DNA of 64,000 nt from Bacteroidales bacterium (GTDB taxonomy: Bacteria > Bacteroidota > Bacteroidia > Bacteroidales > JAAYJT01). This document shows, in pieces, positions 52,805 to 61,112 of the stretch (position 1 is the first letter of the stretch; each line of letters starts with the position of its first letter). The notes under the pieces were generated by a model, which was not told where the DNA came from, did not search any database, and saw only the letters and a list, made by a program, of their open reading frames with translations. The stretch is from contig JACZJK010000028.1 of NCBI GenBank assembly GCA_014860575.1, positions 1 through 64,000 of the forward strand, given 5' to 3'. Both the position numbers and the translations under genes were made by a program.

Positions 52805-52872
52805 GGCTCCTACGGAGCCTGGACTCCGGCAATCAATATCAGGAGCTACCAACATCTGGCTCCTCCGGAGCC
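52805..52872. repeat. Two GGCTCCTNCGGAGCC palindromic repeats
   Basis: Copies at 52805-52819 and 52858-52872 differ at one base. Each is a near-perfect palindrome of the REP-like kind found between genes. Confidence 0.75.
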
Positions 52873-52956
52873 TGAACGTCGCAAACAGTCTCAGGTGTGC
52901 TTGTAATGCACAAGCAGATCCCATAGGGATCGGATGTAGGTAGAAGGTGGAATAAA

Positions 52957-52984
52957 GAAAAAAAAAGCGCCCCATTTGGGGCGC
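52957..52984 (-). terminator. Intrinsic terminator of the DEAD-box helicase gene
   Basis: GCGCCCC (52967-52973) pairs with GGGGCGC (52978-52984) around ATTT. On the minus strand a run of T follows, directly after the helicase stop. Confidence 0.88.
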
Positions 52985-52994
52985 GATGTTTTTG

Positions 52995-54242
52995 TTAATA
53001 CCTGTTCCTGTAAAACGACCTCTTCGTCTTGCCTGCAGGGTTCCCATGTTGGGGTGCCCTGAAGTGCCTGGGCCTTTCAGCGGTTGCTGCTTTTGGCTGT
53101 TCACTTTCAATGGTTGAATAGCCAAACATACGTTTCACTTCGATGGACACAGGCAGCAGCTTATTAATATCTTTCAGGCTGCCACGCTCGGCGGATGAAC
53201 AGAACGAAATGGCGGTTCCTTTCAAACCGGCACGGGCTGTACGGCCAATGCGGTGGATGTAGGTTTCCGGAACTTCAGGTAATTCATAGTTGATTACATG
53301 CGAGAGTTTTTCAACATCTATACCACGCGAAGCAATATCAGTAGCAACCAGCACTTTGATGGTGCGGTTCTTAAAGCCATTCAATGCTCTTTGCCTGGCC
53401 TGCTGCGACTTGTTGCCATGAATGGCTTCGGCAACAATGCCAACTTTATTCAGATCCTGTGCCACGCGGTTCGCACCGTGCTTGGTTCGGGTAAAGATCA
53501 ATACGGTTTCAATTTCGTCGGAGAGTAATACTTGTTGTAAAAGGGCTTTTTTGCCTTCTTTCTCAACATAGTAAACCAATTGATTGATGCCTTCGGCAGG
53601 AGCTGATACTGTTACGGTTGTGATCATTATTGGCTTATGTAGCAGACTAGCGGCCAGGGCCCTGATTTCCGGCGGTATGGTTGCTGTAAAAAAGCCTGTT
53701 TGCCTGCGTGCAGGTAGCTTGGCAATAATGCGTTTGATATCAGGTGCGAACCCCATGTCGAGCATGCGGTCGGCTTCGTCGAGGATGAAGAATTCGATCT
53801 TGTCTAATTTTATGAACCCCTGGTTCATCAGGTCAATCAAACGGCCTGGCGTGGCAATTAAAATGTCAATACCTTTTCGCAACAATGTTGTTTGCGGGTT
53901 CTGGGAAACACCTCCATAAATAACTGTATGTCTTAGTTTGAGCCCTTTGCCGTAATCGCTGAAGCTATCGCTGATCTGGATGGCCAGTTCACGGGTTGGT
54001 GCAAGAATCAAAGCCCTGATGCCACCTGAGCGGCTATCGGAATTTGAAAGAGAGAGGTTTTGTAAAATAGGAATGGCAAAAGCCGCTGTTTTTCCGGTGC
54101 CGGTTTGTGCCGTACCAAATACGTCGGAGCCATTCAGAAAATGAGGTATTACCTTTTCCTGTATGGGTGTGGGTTCATTGTAACCCTTTTGTTTGAGCGC
54201 CTGGGTTATAGGCGCTATAATGTTCAAATTTTCGAATATCAT
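52995..54242 (-). CDS. rhlE: DEAD-box RNA helicase, RhlE type
   Basis: This 415-residue helicase has the Q motif PTPIQEKV (about 21), AQTGTGKTAAFA (about 39-50), PTRELAIQ (about 82), LDEADRMLDMGF (about 146-157), FFTATIPPE where the usual SAT reads TAT (about 175), and the late HRIGRTARAG (about 321). The basic C-terminal tail (about 370-415) fits the RhlE group. It remodels RNA in ribosome assembly or decay. The TAT change is mild and occurs in other helicases. Confidence 0.92.
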   Translation of the reverse strand: MIFENLNIIAPITQALKQKGYNEPTPIQEKVIPHFLNGSDVFGTAQTGTGKTAAFAIPILQNLSLSNSDSRSGGIRALILAPTRELAIQISDSFSDYGKGLKLRHTVIYGGVSQNPQTTLLRKGIDILIATPGRLIDLMNQGFIKLDKIEFFILDEADRMLDMGFAPDIKRIIAKLPARRQTGFFTATIPPEIRALAASLLHKPIMITTVTVSAPAEGINQLVYYVEKEGKKALLQQVLLSDEIETVLIFTRTKHGANRVAQDLNKVGIVAEAIHGNKSQQARQRALNGFKNRTIKVLVATDIASRGIDVEKLSHVINYELPEVPETYIHRIGRTARAGLKGTAISFCSSAERGSLKDINKLLPVSIEVKRMFGYSTIESEQPKAATAERPRHFRAPQHGNPAGKTKRSFYRNRY

Positions 54243-54564
54243 ATTTAATAGTTAAAATGCAAGCAGCCGGAAACAACCGTGGCTTTTCGGATAGTCCTGG
54301 GTTAAGTTTTGAAATAATCGGGAATTAACAAGGAAACGATTGGCGGGAGAAGTATGAACCTGATAATGATAACGGCTACTTTAATAAAGTGCAAAGGTGA
54401 GGATAATAATCGGATAATGCAGCAAAAAAGATTTTCGGGGAGATTTTGGGCTGGAAGTTGAACGTCCAGAGTAAAAAGTATGAAGTCGGAACCCGTCAGG
54501 GTTTTTTAAACCTGACTGGGTTTCAATACCAGCTACAAACTGCCACTGCCAACTGCTACTTTCT
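54243..54564. other. 322-bp intergenic region
   Basis: Holds an inverted element at 54491-54520 (CCCGTCAGG and CCTGACTGGG around a T/A-rich loop), a common hairpin type that also occurs in altered form near 45858-45890 and probably ends the tricorn transcript. A CAAACTGCCACTGCCAACTGC word follows. No gene is seen. Confidence 0.55.
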
Positions 54565-57500
54565 CTACTCAATCTCTACTTCAATCCATTTGCTTCTATC
54601 GGGCGGAGCAGGAGGGGAAGCTTTCTTTACTGGGTTATCTTCAAGTTCTTTCAACAGCACCTCAACGGCCTTTTCAATGCAGGCATCAATACCTTTGACC
54701 AATTGCTCGGGGCGCTCAACCACTTCAATATCCGGATAAACACCGATACCTTCAATGATCCATTCTTCGTTTTCATCGAATATGCCGAAGCGTGGAACCG
54801 AAATATACCCACCATCAACCATGCGTGCATTTCCCGAAATACCAATCAAGCCACCCCAGGTGCGGGTTCCGATTAAGATGCCCTGACCAGTTTTCTTAAA
54901 ATAATAAGGCAAGGCATCACCGCCTGATGATGCATATCCGTTTATGAGCATAGCTTTTGGCCCATCATGGGCAATTGCGGAAGATTTGCTGGGCCACAAT
55001 CCATTGCGGTGCCAGTAATTCATGGTACGACGGTCCAGGAGGTCAATCAAACGATCAGGAATAAAGCCACCACCGTTGTAACGGTCGTCAATGATCAGCG
55101 CTTCTTTGTTGTGATAGGTGTACATTCCGCGATACATTTCGCGATTGCCATCCTGTGCCGTGTTCGGAACATGAATATATCCTATCCGGCCACCCGAAAG
55201 TTTATCAACCATTTCACGGCGTTCATTCACCCAGTTGTAATAGAACAATTCCAATTCGCTGGTGATGGTTTTAATGGTTGATGTTCTTGCACCGCTTGCT
55301 GTTGGATTTGTGTTCACAGTAATTTCAATTGTTTTGCCACCAAGGTTCTCAAGATATTCATAAGGATTATCGGCTATTGTAATTTCCTTGCCGTTGATGC
55401 TGATCAGGTAATCGCCTTCATTCACATCCACACCGCCTTCCGTTAGGGGTGAGCGACGGCTGCTGTTCCAGTTTTCACCGGCATAGATTTTTGTTATTTT
55501 GTAACGACCGGTATTTTTATCGGCTTCAAGGTCAGCGCCAAGTAATCCGCCATCAATTCTTTTCACATTCTGGAAATCGCCCCAATCCACATAGGCATGG
55601 CCTGCATTGAATTCCGAAACAAATTCATTCAGGATATAATCCAGGTCGAAGCGGTGGCCAACATAGGGCAACATGGCTCCGTAACTTTTTTTCAGGCCTT
55701 CAAAATCAACGCCGTGCAGGTTGTCCACATAAAAATAATCGCGGAAAATGCGCAGGCCGTCATCGTAAATCTGTTCCCATTCTTTACGTGGGTCAATCTT
55801 CATGTCAAGGTTGTCGAGGTTTAGTTTGCCTGTTCCGGGCTTTTGGTTCGGGGCCACACGCGCAATCCCGTAATCACCACCTGAGCGATACATAAACATT
55901 TTACCATCATTGGTTGGCCTTGCCCAGGTCACCCTTTCCATGATCTCTTCCGTTTTCTGATCCGCGCCATTGTAGCGCATCAGTTTGCCATCACTGATAT
56001 AAAGCAAACCGCCATCACCCGGGCCAATTAAACGGTAATCACCGGCAGCAACAGGAAGGGCTTCAATCCGGTTGTTGATACCTTCAAAGTCAATTCCCAC
56101 CTTAACTTTCTCAGTCTTGGGTGCTTCTTCTTTTGGTTTTTCTTTCGATGGTTTTTCCACTTCTTTTTCTTCCTTCGCTACCGGTTCATCATCGCTCTTT
56201 TCCTTTATAAGCCTCGAACCATCATCCTTCAAAGCAACAGCATAAATTTTCGAAGCCTTGGTATAGAGATAATCGAACTCAAAACTTGAAAATGAGAGAT
56301 TGAAATCACGGTTCGAAACAAAAAACAGGAACTTGCCGCAATTGCCAAAAACAGGCTGACGGTCACTGAATTGATCATCGGTAAGTTGCGTTGCTTTCTT
56401 TGCAGCAATATTGTAAACCCAAACAGCAGACAATCCGTTTTCTGATTCTTTATCGTAGGTAAGCCATTCGCTATCAGGCGAAAAACCAAAAGAACGGATT
56501 TCACTCATAGTGGCATGGTCAACTTCTGTTTGCGAACCAGTTTCAACATCCAGGAGCCACAGCTTCAGAGTGCGATCGCTATATGCAAGATAACGACTGT
56601 CGGGCGACCATTCCGGTTCGTATTTCCATGCAGAGGAATTGAAGGTAAGCTGCTTTGGTTTCGCACTTTTTTTGTTTTCAAGCAAATACACTTCGTATTC
56701 ACCAGTAGCATCAGAATAGTAAGAAATGTATTTGCCATCGGGAGACCACTTTGGATAAACCTCTCGAACGCCCTGTGTTTCTGTCAGGTTTTGTACGACC
56801 CCATGTTCGGCGGGAACCGAGAAAATATCGCCGCGTGCATCAAAGAGGGCGCGTTTACCGGTTGGCGAAACCGAGAAACTATGAATATCGTCTTTCACAT
56901 TTTTGAAGTAAGATGCCAGGTCTGGGTTGTCGAAATTCATTGAAACAGTGATTTTTTCAGAATCCCCGGAGTTCAAATCCAAAACATAGAGGTGGCCACC
57001 GTTTTCATACACTATTTTCCCATTGCGACCCGATGGCCACATTACGTCAAATTCCTTATGGAATGTGAGTTGGGTAGTTTCTTTGGTTTGGGTGTTGTAA
57101 CGGTGAATGTTCAGGCGCAGATCGCGGTCGGAAGCGAAATAAATATTGTCGCCGTGCCAAACCGGCCATTGGTCGCTGCCGGCAAAGTCTGTGATTTGCT
57201 CTGAAGTATTGTTTTCAAGATCGTAAATCCACAAATCGGTAGCGCGCCCGCCTTTATATCGTTTCCACGTACGGAATTCACGGTCAACAGGGGTAAAGCA
57301 AATCTTTTTGGCATCAGGCGAAAGCACCGCGAAGCCACCATTGACAATTTGTAAGGGAGTTTCAAGTCCGCCATCAAGACCTACAAGGAAGTATTTTCCC
57401 TGGCGTTCGCCAAACTCTGTGCGGTTGGCGCGGATCAGAATTTGTTTACTATCGGGCATCCAGTCCAGCACCACATTGTCGAAGCCTCCGCGAGGGGGCA

Positions 57501-57840
57501 TTACGCCAACTGAGTTATAATAAGTCAATTGTTTTGCAGGGCCGCCTTCGGAGGGCATCACCCAAATCTGGCGGTTACCGGAATATTCTGCAGAAAATGC
57601 GATCCATTTTCCATCCGGTGAAATTTTAGGAAATAATTCCAGCCCTTCATGGGAGGTAAGGCGACGTGCTTCGCCACCGCTGGCATTTACAGTCCAGATA
57701 TCACCTGCATAAACGAATGCGATAAGATTTTGGTTGATGTCAGGGAAACGGAGCAGGCGGGCGTCATCCATAGCCTGCAGCATCATTGTAAGGCCGAAGA
57801 ACAAAGCAACAGCCAGTAGTTTCTTAAATGGTTTTTGCAT
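54565..57840 (-). CDS. Tricorn-type protease homologue
   Basis: This 1091-residue protein has a signal peptide (LLAVALFFGLTMMLQA, residues 8-23), two blocks of beta-propeller repeats with WSPDGKYISYYS-like and WSPDSRYLAYSD motifs, a Lys/Glu-rich linker (about 560-580), a PDZ domain (about 775-840) and a C-terminal S41 peptidase domain with the nucleophile Ser in GYASSGGDALPYYF (about 975-988). It degrades peptides and probably acts in the periplasm. The layout and length match bacterial tricorn homologues. Confidence 0.9.
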   Translation of the reverse strand: MQKPFKKLLAVALFFGLTMMLQAMDDARLLRFPDINQNLIAFVYAGDIWTVNASGGEARRLTSHEGLELFPKISPDGKWIAFSAEYSGNRQIWVMPSEGGPAKQLTYYNSVGVMPPRGGFDNVVLDWMPDSKQILIRANRTEFGERQGKYFLVGLDGGLETPLQIVNGGFAVLSPDAKKICFTPVDREFRTWKRYKGGRATDLWIYDLENNTSEQITDFAGSDQWPVWHGDNIYFASDRDLRLNIHRYNTQTKETTQLTFHKEFDVMWPSGRNGKIVYENGGHLYVLDLNSGDSEKITVSMNFDNPDLASYFKNVKDDIHSFSVSPTGKRALFDARGDIFSVPAEHGVVQNLTETQGVREVYPKWSPDGKYISYYSDATGEYEVYLLENKKSAKPKQLTFNSSAWKYEPEWSPDSRYLAYSDRTLKLWLLDVETGSQTEVDHATMSEIRSFGFSPDSEWLTYDKESENGLSAVWVYNIAAKKATQLTDDQFSDRQPVFGNCGKFLFFVSNRDFNLSFSSFEFDYLYTKASKIYAVALKDDGSRLIKEKSDDEPVAKEEKEVEKPSKEKPKEEAPKTEKVKVGIDFEGINNRIEALPVAAGDYRLIGPGDGGLLYISDGKLMRYNGADQKTEEIMERVTWARPTNDGKMFMYRSGGDYGIARVAPNQKPGTGKLNLDNLDMKIDPRKEWEQIYDDGLRIFRDYFYVDNLHGVDFEGLKKSYGAMLPYVGHRFDLDYILNEFVSEFNAGHAYVDWGDFQNVKRIDGGLLGADLEADKNTGRYKITKIYAGENWNSSRRSPLTEGGVDVNEGDYLISINGKEITIADNPYEYLENLGGKTIEITVNTNPTASGARTSTIKTITSELELFYYNWVNERREMVDKLSGGRIGYIHVPNTAQDGNREMYRGMYTYHNKEALIIDDRYNGGGFIPDRLIDLLDRRTMNYWHRNGLWPSKSSAIAHDGPKAMLINGYASSGGDALPYYFKKTGQGILIGTRTWGGLIGISGNARMVDGGYISVPRFGIFDENEEWIIEGIGVYPDIEVVERPEQLVKGIDACIEKAVEVLLKELEDNPVKKASPPAPPDRSKWIEVEIE

Positions 57841-57992
57841 GATGAATTAGATTTTTAAAAACTGGGTGCAAAATAGGAAGAATAAATGATATGGCGGATT
57901 TTTCAAGTAAGTCATCAGCGAATGGACGTATTTTTCAGCTCACTGTTACAAGCAATCAACATCGGAAAAGCAAGGAGATTTTAAGATTTAAT

Positions 57993-58835
57993 TCATGGTT
58001 TGGTTGCAATCACCATCACCGGCCAGTGATCGGAAGGCAAAATGCCTTTGTACGATTCCATCAACACCCTGTATTGCTGAACCTTTAAAGTAGGGTCAAG
58101 CAAAATATAGTCAATACGCTCACTTTGATGTGCATAATTGAACGCATTATAAGTACCAACCGGGCCTGTCCTGTGTTCGGCTTCATAAAACGGATCGGAC
58201 AACAAATCTTGCTCCATCAGCCATTTGTAAGGCTCATCATCAGGCCCGGTATTCAGGTCGCCCATCAGGATAAGGTGTTTGTGGGCAGCGCGTTGTTCAC
58301 GTAGAAAATTAGCGAGTAATTTAATACTGTTCAGTCTTGCAGTTTTTCCGATGTGATCAAAATGGGTATTGATCACAAGCAACAATTCCTGCGTTGTGCG
58401 ATCCGTCATTGTTGCCCAGGTTGCGATGCGCGGCAAAGCTGCATCCCAACCAACTGATATTTGTTCAGGCGTATCTGATAGCCAGAATGTGCCGGATTCG
58501 GAAAGAGAAAACCGGTCAGTCCTGAAAAACAATGGCGAATATTCCCCTGCTATTTTCCCATCGTCCCTTCCAACACCAATCCGCGTGTAGGTGGGCAAAT
58601 CTTTTTCAAGATCCAACACCTGCTGATGCAATACTTCCTGAAATCCGATAATATCCGGATCAAGCTCAAAAATCTGATTAATCACCAAAGGATTCCGGGC
58701 CGGCCATGTATGAGGCGCATCGGCGGGATTGGCAAAGCGGATGTTGTAAGTCATCAGCTTTAACTCCTGGGCATCTGAACTAACAATTTGTAAGATGCCA
58801 GCAAGCAATAGTATAAGTTTTCTGAAGTGTTTCAT
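57993..58835 (-). CDS. Secreted endonuclease/exonuclease/phosphatase-family protein
   Basis: This 280-residue protein has a signal peptide (LILLLAGILQIVSSDAQ, about 6-22) and the EEP fold: LMTYNIRFAN (about 26-35), IIGFQEVLHQQ with the metal Glu (about 64-74), INTHFDHIG (about 156), LMGDLNTGPDD (about 188-198) and a final SDHWPVMVI (about 268). Related enzymes act on DNA, RNA or phospholipids; the substrate is not set by motif. It starts at 58835 where the signal peptide begins. Confidence 0.87.
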   Translation of the reverse strand: MKHFRKLILLLAGILQIVSSDAQELKLMTYNIRFANPADAPHTWPARNPLVINQIFELDPDIIGFQEVLHQQVLDLEKDLPTYTRIGVGRDDGKIAGEYSPLFFRTDRFSLSESGTFWLSDTPEQISVGWDAALPRIATWATMTDRTTQELLLVINTHFDHIGKTARLNSIKLLANFLREQRAAHKHLILMGDLNTGPDDEPYKWLMEQDLLSDPFYEAEHRTGPVGTYNAFNYAHQSERIDYILLDPTLKVQQYRVLMESYKGILPSDHWPVMVIATKP

Positions 58836-58881
58836 GTGAACCTTTTTGCTTACAAAAATCATAAATGTTTTCCATTAAGTC

Positions 58882-58889
58882 TAAATTTG
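58882..58889 (+). promoter_or_regulatory. -7 box for the FucI-like gene
   Basis: TAAATTTG matches TAnnTTTG, 16 bp upstream of the ATG at 58906. Confidence 0.55.
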
Positions 58890-58905
58890 CCCAAAGCTTT
58901 CAAAT

Positions 58906-60072
58906 ATGGAATTAAGAGTTAAAGCGGTTGCTTTCCGGAATGCCCCACCCGAGTTTATTGAAAATGGCTGTAAGACACTAAAGGAAACCTTTCCCGAAAT
59001 TGCTATCCGCTTTGTCAGCGATAGTCCGGATGTAATATGGTTCTTGAGTGGCGGTTCGGAGCAGGATGCCATTAAATCAATGGCTTCAGGAAAGTATTAT
59101 TTGTTACTGTCAGATTTTCAAAACAATGCCTACGCTGCTGCAACCGAAGTAAAAGCATGGGCTGATTCCGTACAATTGACGGCTCAGCTGGTTTCAATAA
59201 AGGAAGCTAAAAAGGATTACCTGCTCCGAACATATCACACGATTTGCACTGCATACCGCAGCTTGCAAGGCAGACAAGCCGGGCTTATTGGCAATGTTTC
59301 GCACTGGCTGGTAGCATCTGCATTTCCGCATATCCTTGCAAAAGAGCGGTTCGGAATTAACATCATTCACTTTCTCTTGGAAAAATTGCCTGATTATCTC
59401 GGTTTTGAACCAGATGCAGATTTTCTGAAAGTGTTTAAACACAGCGAATATATAAATCTGGAAAAGGAAGCAAGGGTTTATAGTTTTCTGCAAACAATTA
59501 TCAAAGAAAATCAACTCAGCGGGTTTACGTTGGAGTGTTTTGATATGGTGAACGACCGAAGTGTCACGTCTTGCCTGGCGCTGGCTTTGCTGAACAGCCG
59601 TGGCATAGCGGCAGGCTGCGAGGGCGATCTCGTAAGTCTTGCGGGTATGATGCTGGTGCAGGCGCTTACCGGAACAATTCCCTGGATGGCCAACATAGCA
59701 AGCATTAATGAAAATACTGTACTGTTTGCTCATTGTACCGCACCATTGAATCTGCTCTCCAATTTTGAAGTCCGCACGCATTTTGAAACTGATAAATCGG
59801 CTGCTGTGCAAGGTAACCTTAACATGGAAGAGGTAACGGTTTTTCGTCTGAACCAACAACTCAATAAGGCATTTATAAGTGAAGGGAAAATTGTTTCGAA
59901 ACCGCGTCATAATTTTGCCTGCCGAACACAAACGGAAATAGAATTACCTGGCGGTGATTTAGAAAAATTAAAGCGTCGCCCACTGGGCAACCATCATCTT
60001 ATCATTTCCGGTAAACACAGAAACTTACTGGAATTGGCCTGCAGGTATAAACAGATAGAAATAATGCGATAG
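58906..60072 (+). CDS. L-fucose isomerase-like protein (COG2407-type)
   Basis: This 388-residue protein resembles L-fucose/L-arabinose isomerase-related proteins: GLIGNVSHWLVAS (about 126-138), FTLECFDMV (about 206-214), a Cys-Glu-Gly-Asp CEGDLVSLAGMM stretch (about 244-255) and a beta-rich C-terminal part. Its length is shorter than full FucI (about 590 aa), and its FDMV and CEGD segments resemble the metal-site regions of this family. It may isomerise a sugar or bind one. It lies just upstream of a class IV aminotransferase gene on the same strand; a joint pathway is not clear. Confidence 0.75.
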   Translation: MELRVKAVAFRNAPPEFIENGCKTLKETFPEIAIRFVSDSPDVIWFLSGGSEQDAIKSMASGKYYLLLSDFQNNAYAAATEVKAWADSVQLTAQLVSIKEAKKDYLLRTYHTICTAYRSLQGRQAGLIGNVSHWLVASAFPHILAKERFGINIIHFLLEKLPDYLGFEPDADFLKVFKHSEYINLEKEARVYSFLQTIIKENQLSGFTLECFDMVNDRSVTSCLALALLNSRGIAAGCEGDLVSLAGMMLVQALTGTIPWMANIASINENTVLFAHCTAPLNLLSNFEVRTHFETDKSAAVQGNLNMEEVTVFRLNQQLNKAFISEGKIVSKPRHNFACRTQTEIELPGGDLEKLKRRPLGNHHLIISGKHRNLLELACRYKQIEIMR

Positions 60073-60134
60073 AGAAAACCAAGCCCTAATGCCGATGTAG
60101 GGTTTAAAGGATATTTAAAATACGGTTCAAAGGA

Positions 60135-61034
60135 ATGACAGAATTTACAAGGGATAATTTTATCTGTAATGGCCTCATCAAGGCTGGCGCTGAATTTGAG
60201 GAGTGTTTCGGCCAGCATTCAAAATATATTTACGAAGTCTTCAGGGTGCAAGCAGGAATTCCTGTTTTTATAGAAGATCATTTAGACAGGCTGTGGAAAA
60301 CTGTAGAATTAGAAAATATTAAGCTACCATTTTCCCGAAATACAATGCTGGCGGATATCGTCACACTAATTCAGGCCAATCCAACTGGCGAAGGGAACAT
60401 AAAAATATTTATCAGTTTGCCAGTCCACAGCCCTATCATCAGACTGGTGTATTTTACCCCGCATCAATATCCATCAACGGAGCAATTTAACACTGGTGTG
60501 GCTGTGAGCCTTTTTCGCGCAGAAAGGGGAAATCCCAATGCCAAGGTGATGGACGTTGCACTTCGGAGCGCAACAGACGTGGCGAAAAAGGAAGAAGCTG
60601 TTTATGAGGTCTTATTGGTTGACCGTGATGGCTTTATTACTGAAGGCAGCCGCTCAAATGTTTTTTTTATTCAGAACAACCGGCTGATTACCCCGCCCAT
60701 TGAGTCGGTTCTGCAAGGAATAACCCGAAAACAGATAATGCAGATTTGTGATGAAGAAAGCATTCCTGTTTCAGAGCAAAAAGTTCATTACAACGAATTG
60801 AATGTTATGGATGCTGCTTTTATTTCCGGAACATCAAGAAGGGTGCTTCCCGTTGGTCGGATTGCCGGCCTGGCTTTCAACTCTTCCAATCAAGTTATCA
60901 GACAGTTGCAACAACTGTTCGAGTTGCGTGTTACAAAATACTTATTGTTGCATAAAAATGATTTTTCAAGCGATCTTTCATCTTCTGGCAATCAATTTCG
61001 AACATCCTGGTTCAATGGTATCAAAATGTTTTAA
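60135..61034 (+). CDS. Class IV aminotransferase (BCAT / ADC-lyase type)
   Basis: This 299-residue PLP enzyme has the Schiff-base Lys in NAKVMDVALRS (about 134-144), the Glu of GFITEGSRSNVFFI (about 170-183) and ITRKQIMQIC (about 202). It belongs to the branched-chain aminotransferase / 4-amino-4-deoxychorismate lyase group; the exact substrate cannot be chosen. A C-terminal tail of some 20 residues (SSSGNQFRTSWFNGI) goes beyond the usual end. It starts 62 bp after the FucI-like gene. Confidence 0.85.
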   Translation: MTEFTRDNFICNGLIKAGAEFEECFGQHSKYIYEVFRVQAGIPVFIEDHLDRLWKTVELENIKLPFSRNTMLADIVTLIQANPTGEGNIKIFISLPVHSPIIRLVYFTPHQYPSTEQFNTGVAVSLFRAERGNPNAKVMDVALRSATDVAKKEEAVYEVLLVDRDGFITEGSRSNVFFIQNNRLITPPIESVLQGITRKQIMQICDEESIPVSEQKVHYNELNVMDAAFISGTSRRVLPVGRIAGLAFNSSNQVIRQLQQLFELRVTKYLLLHKNDFSSDLSSSGNQFRTSWFNGIKMF

Positions 61035-61112
61035 ATTTGATGAATTATAAATTACGCAGGACTTCAGTTAACCAGGCTAGGGTCATGATTAATACCATTT
61101 AAAATCCATTTT

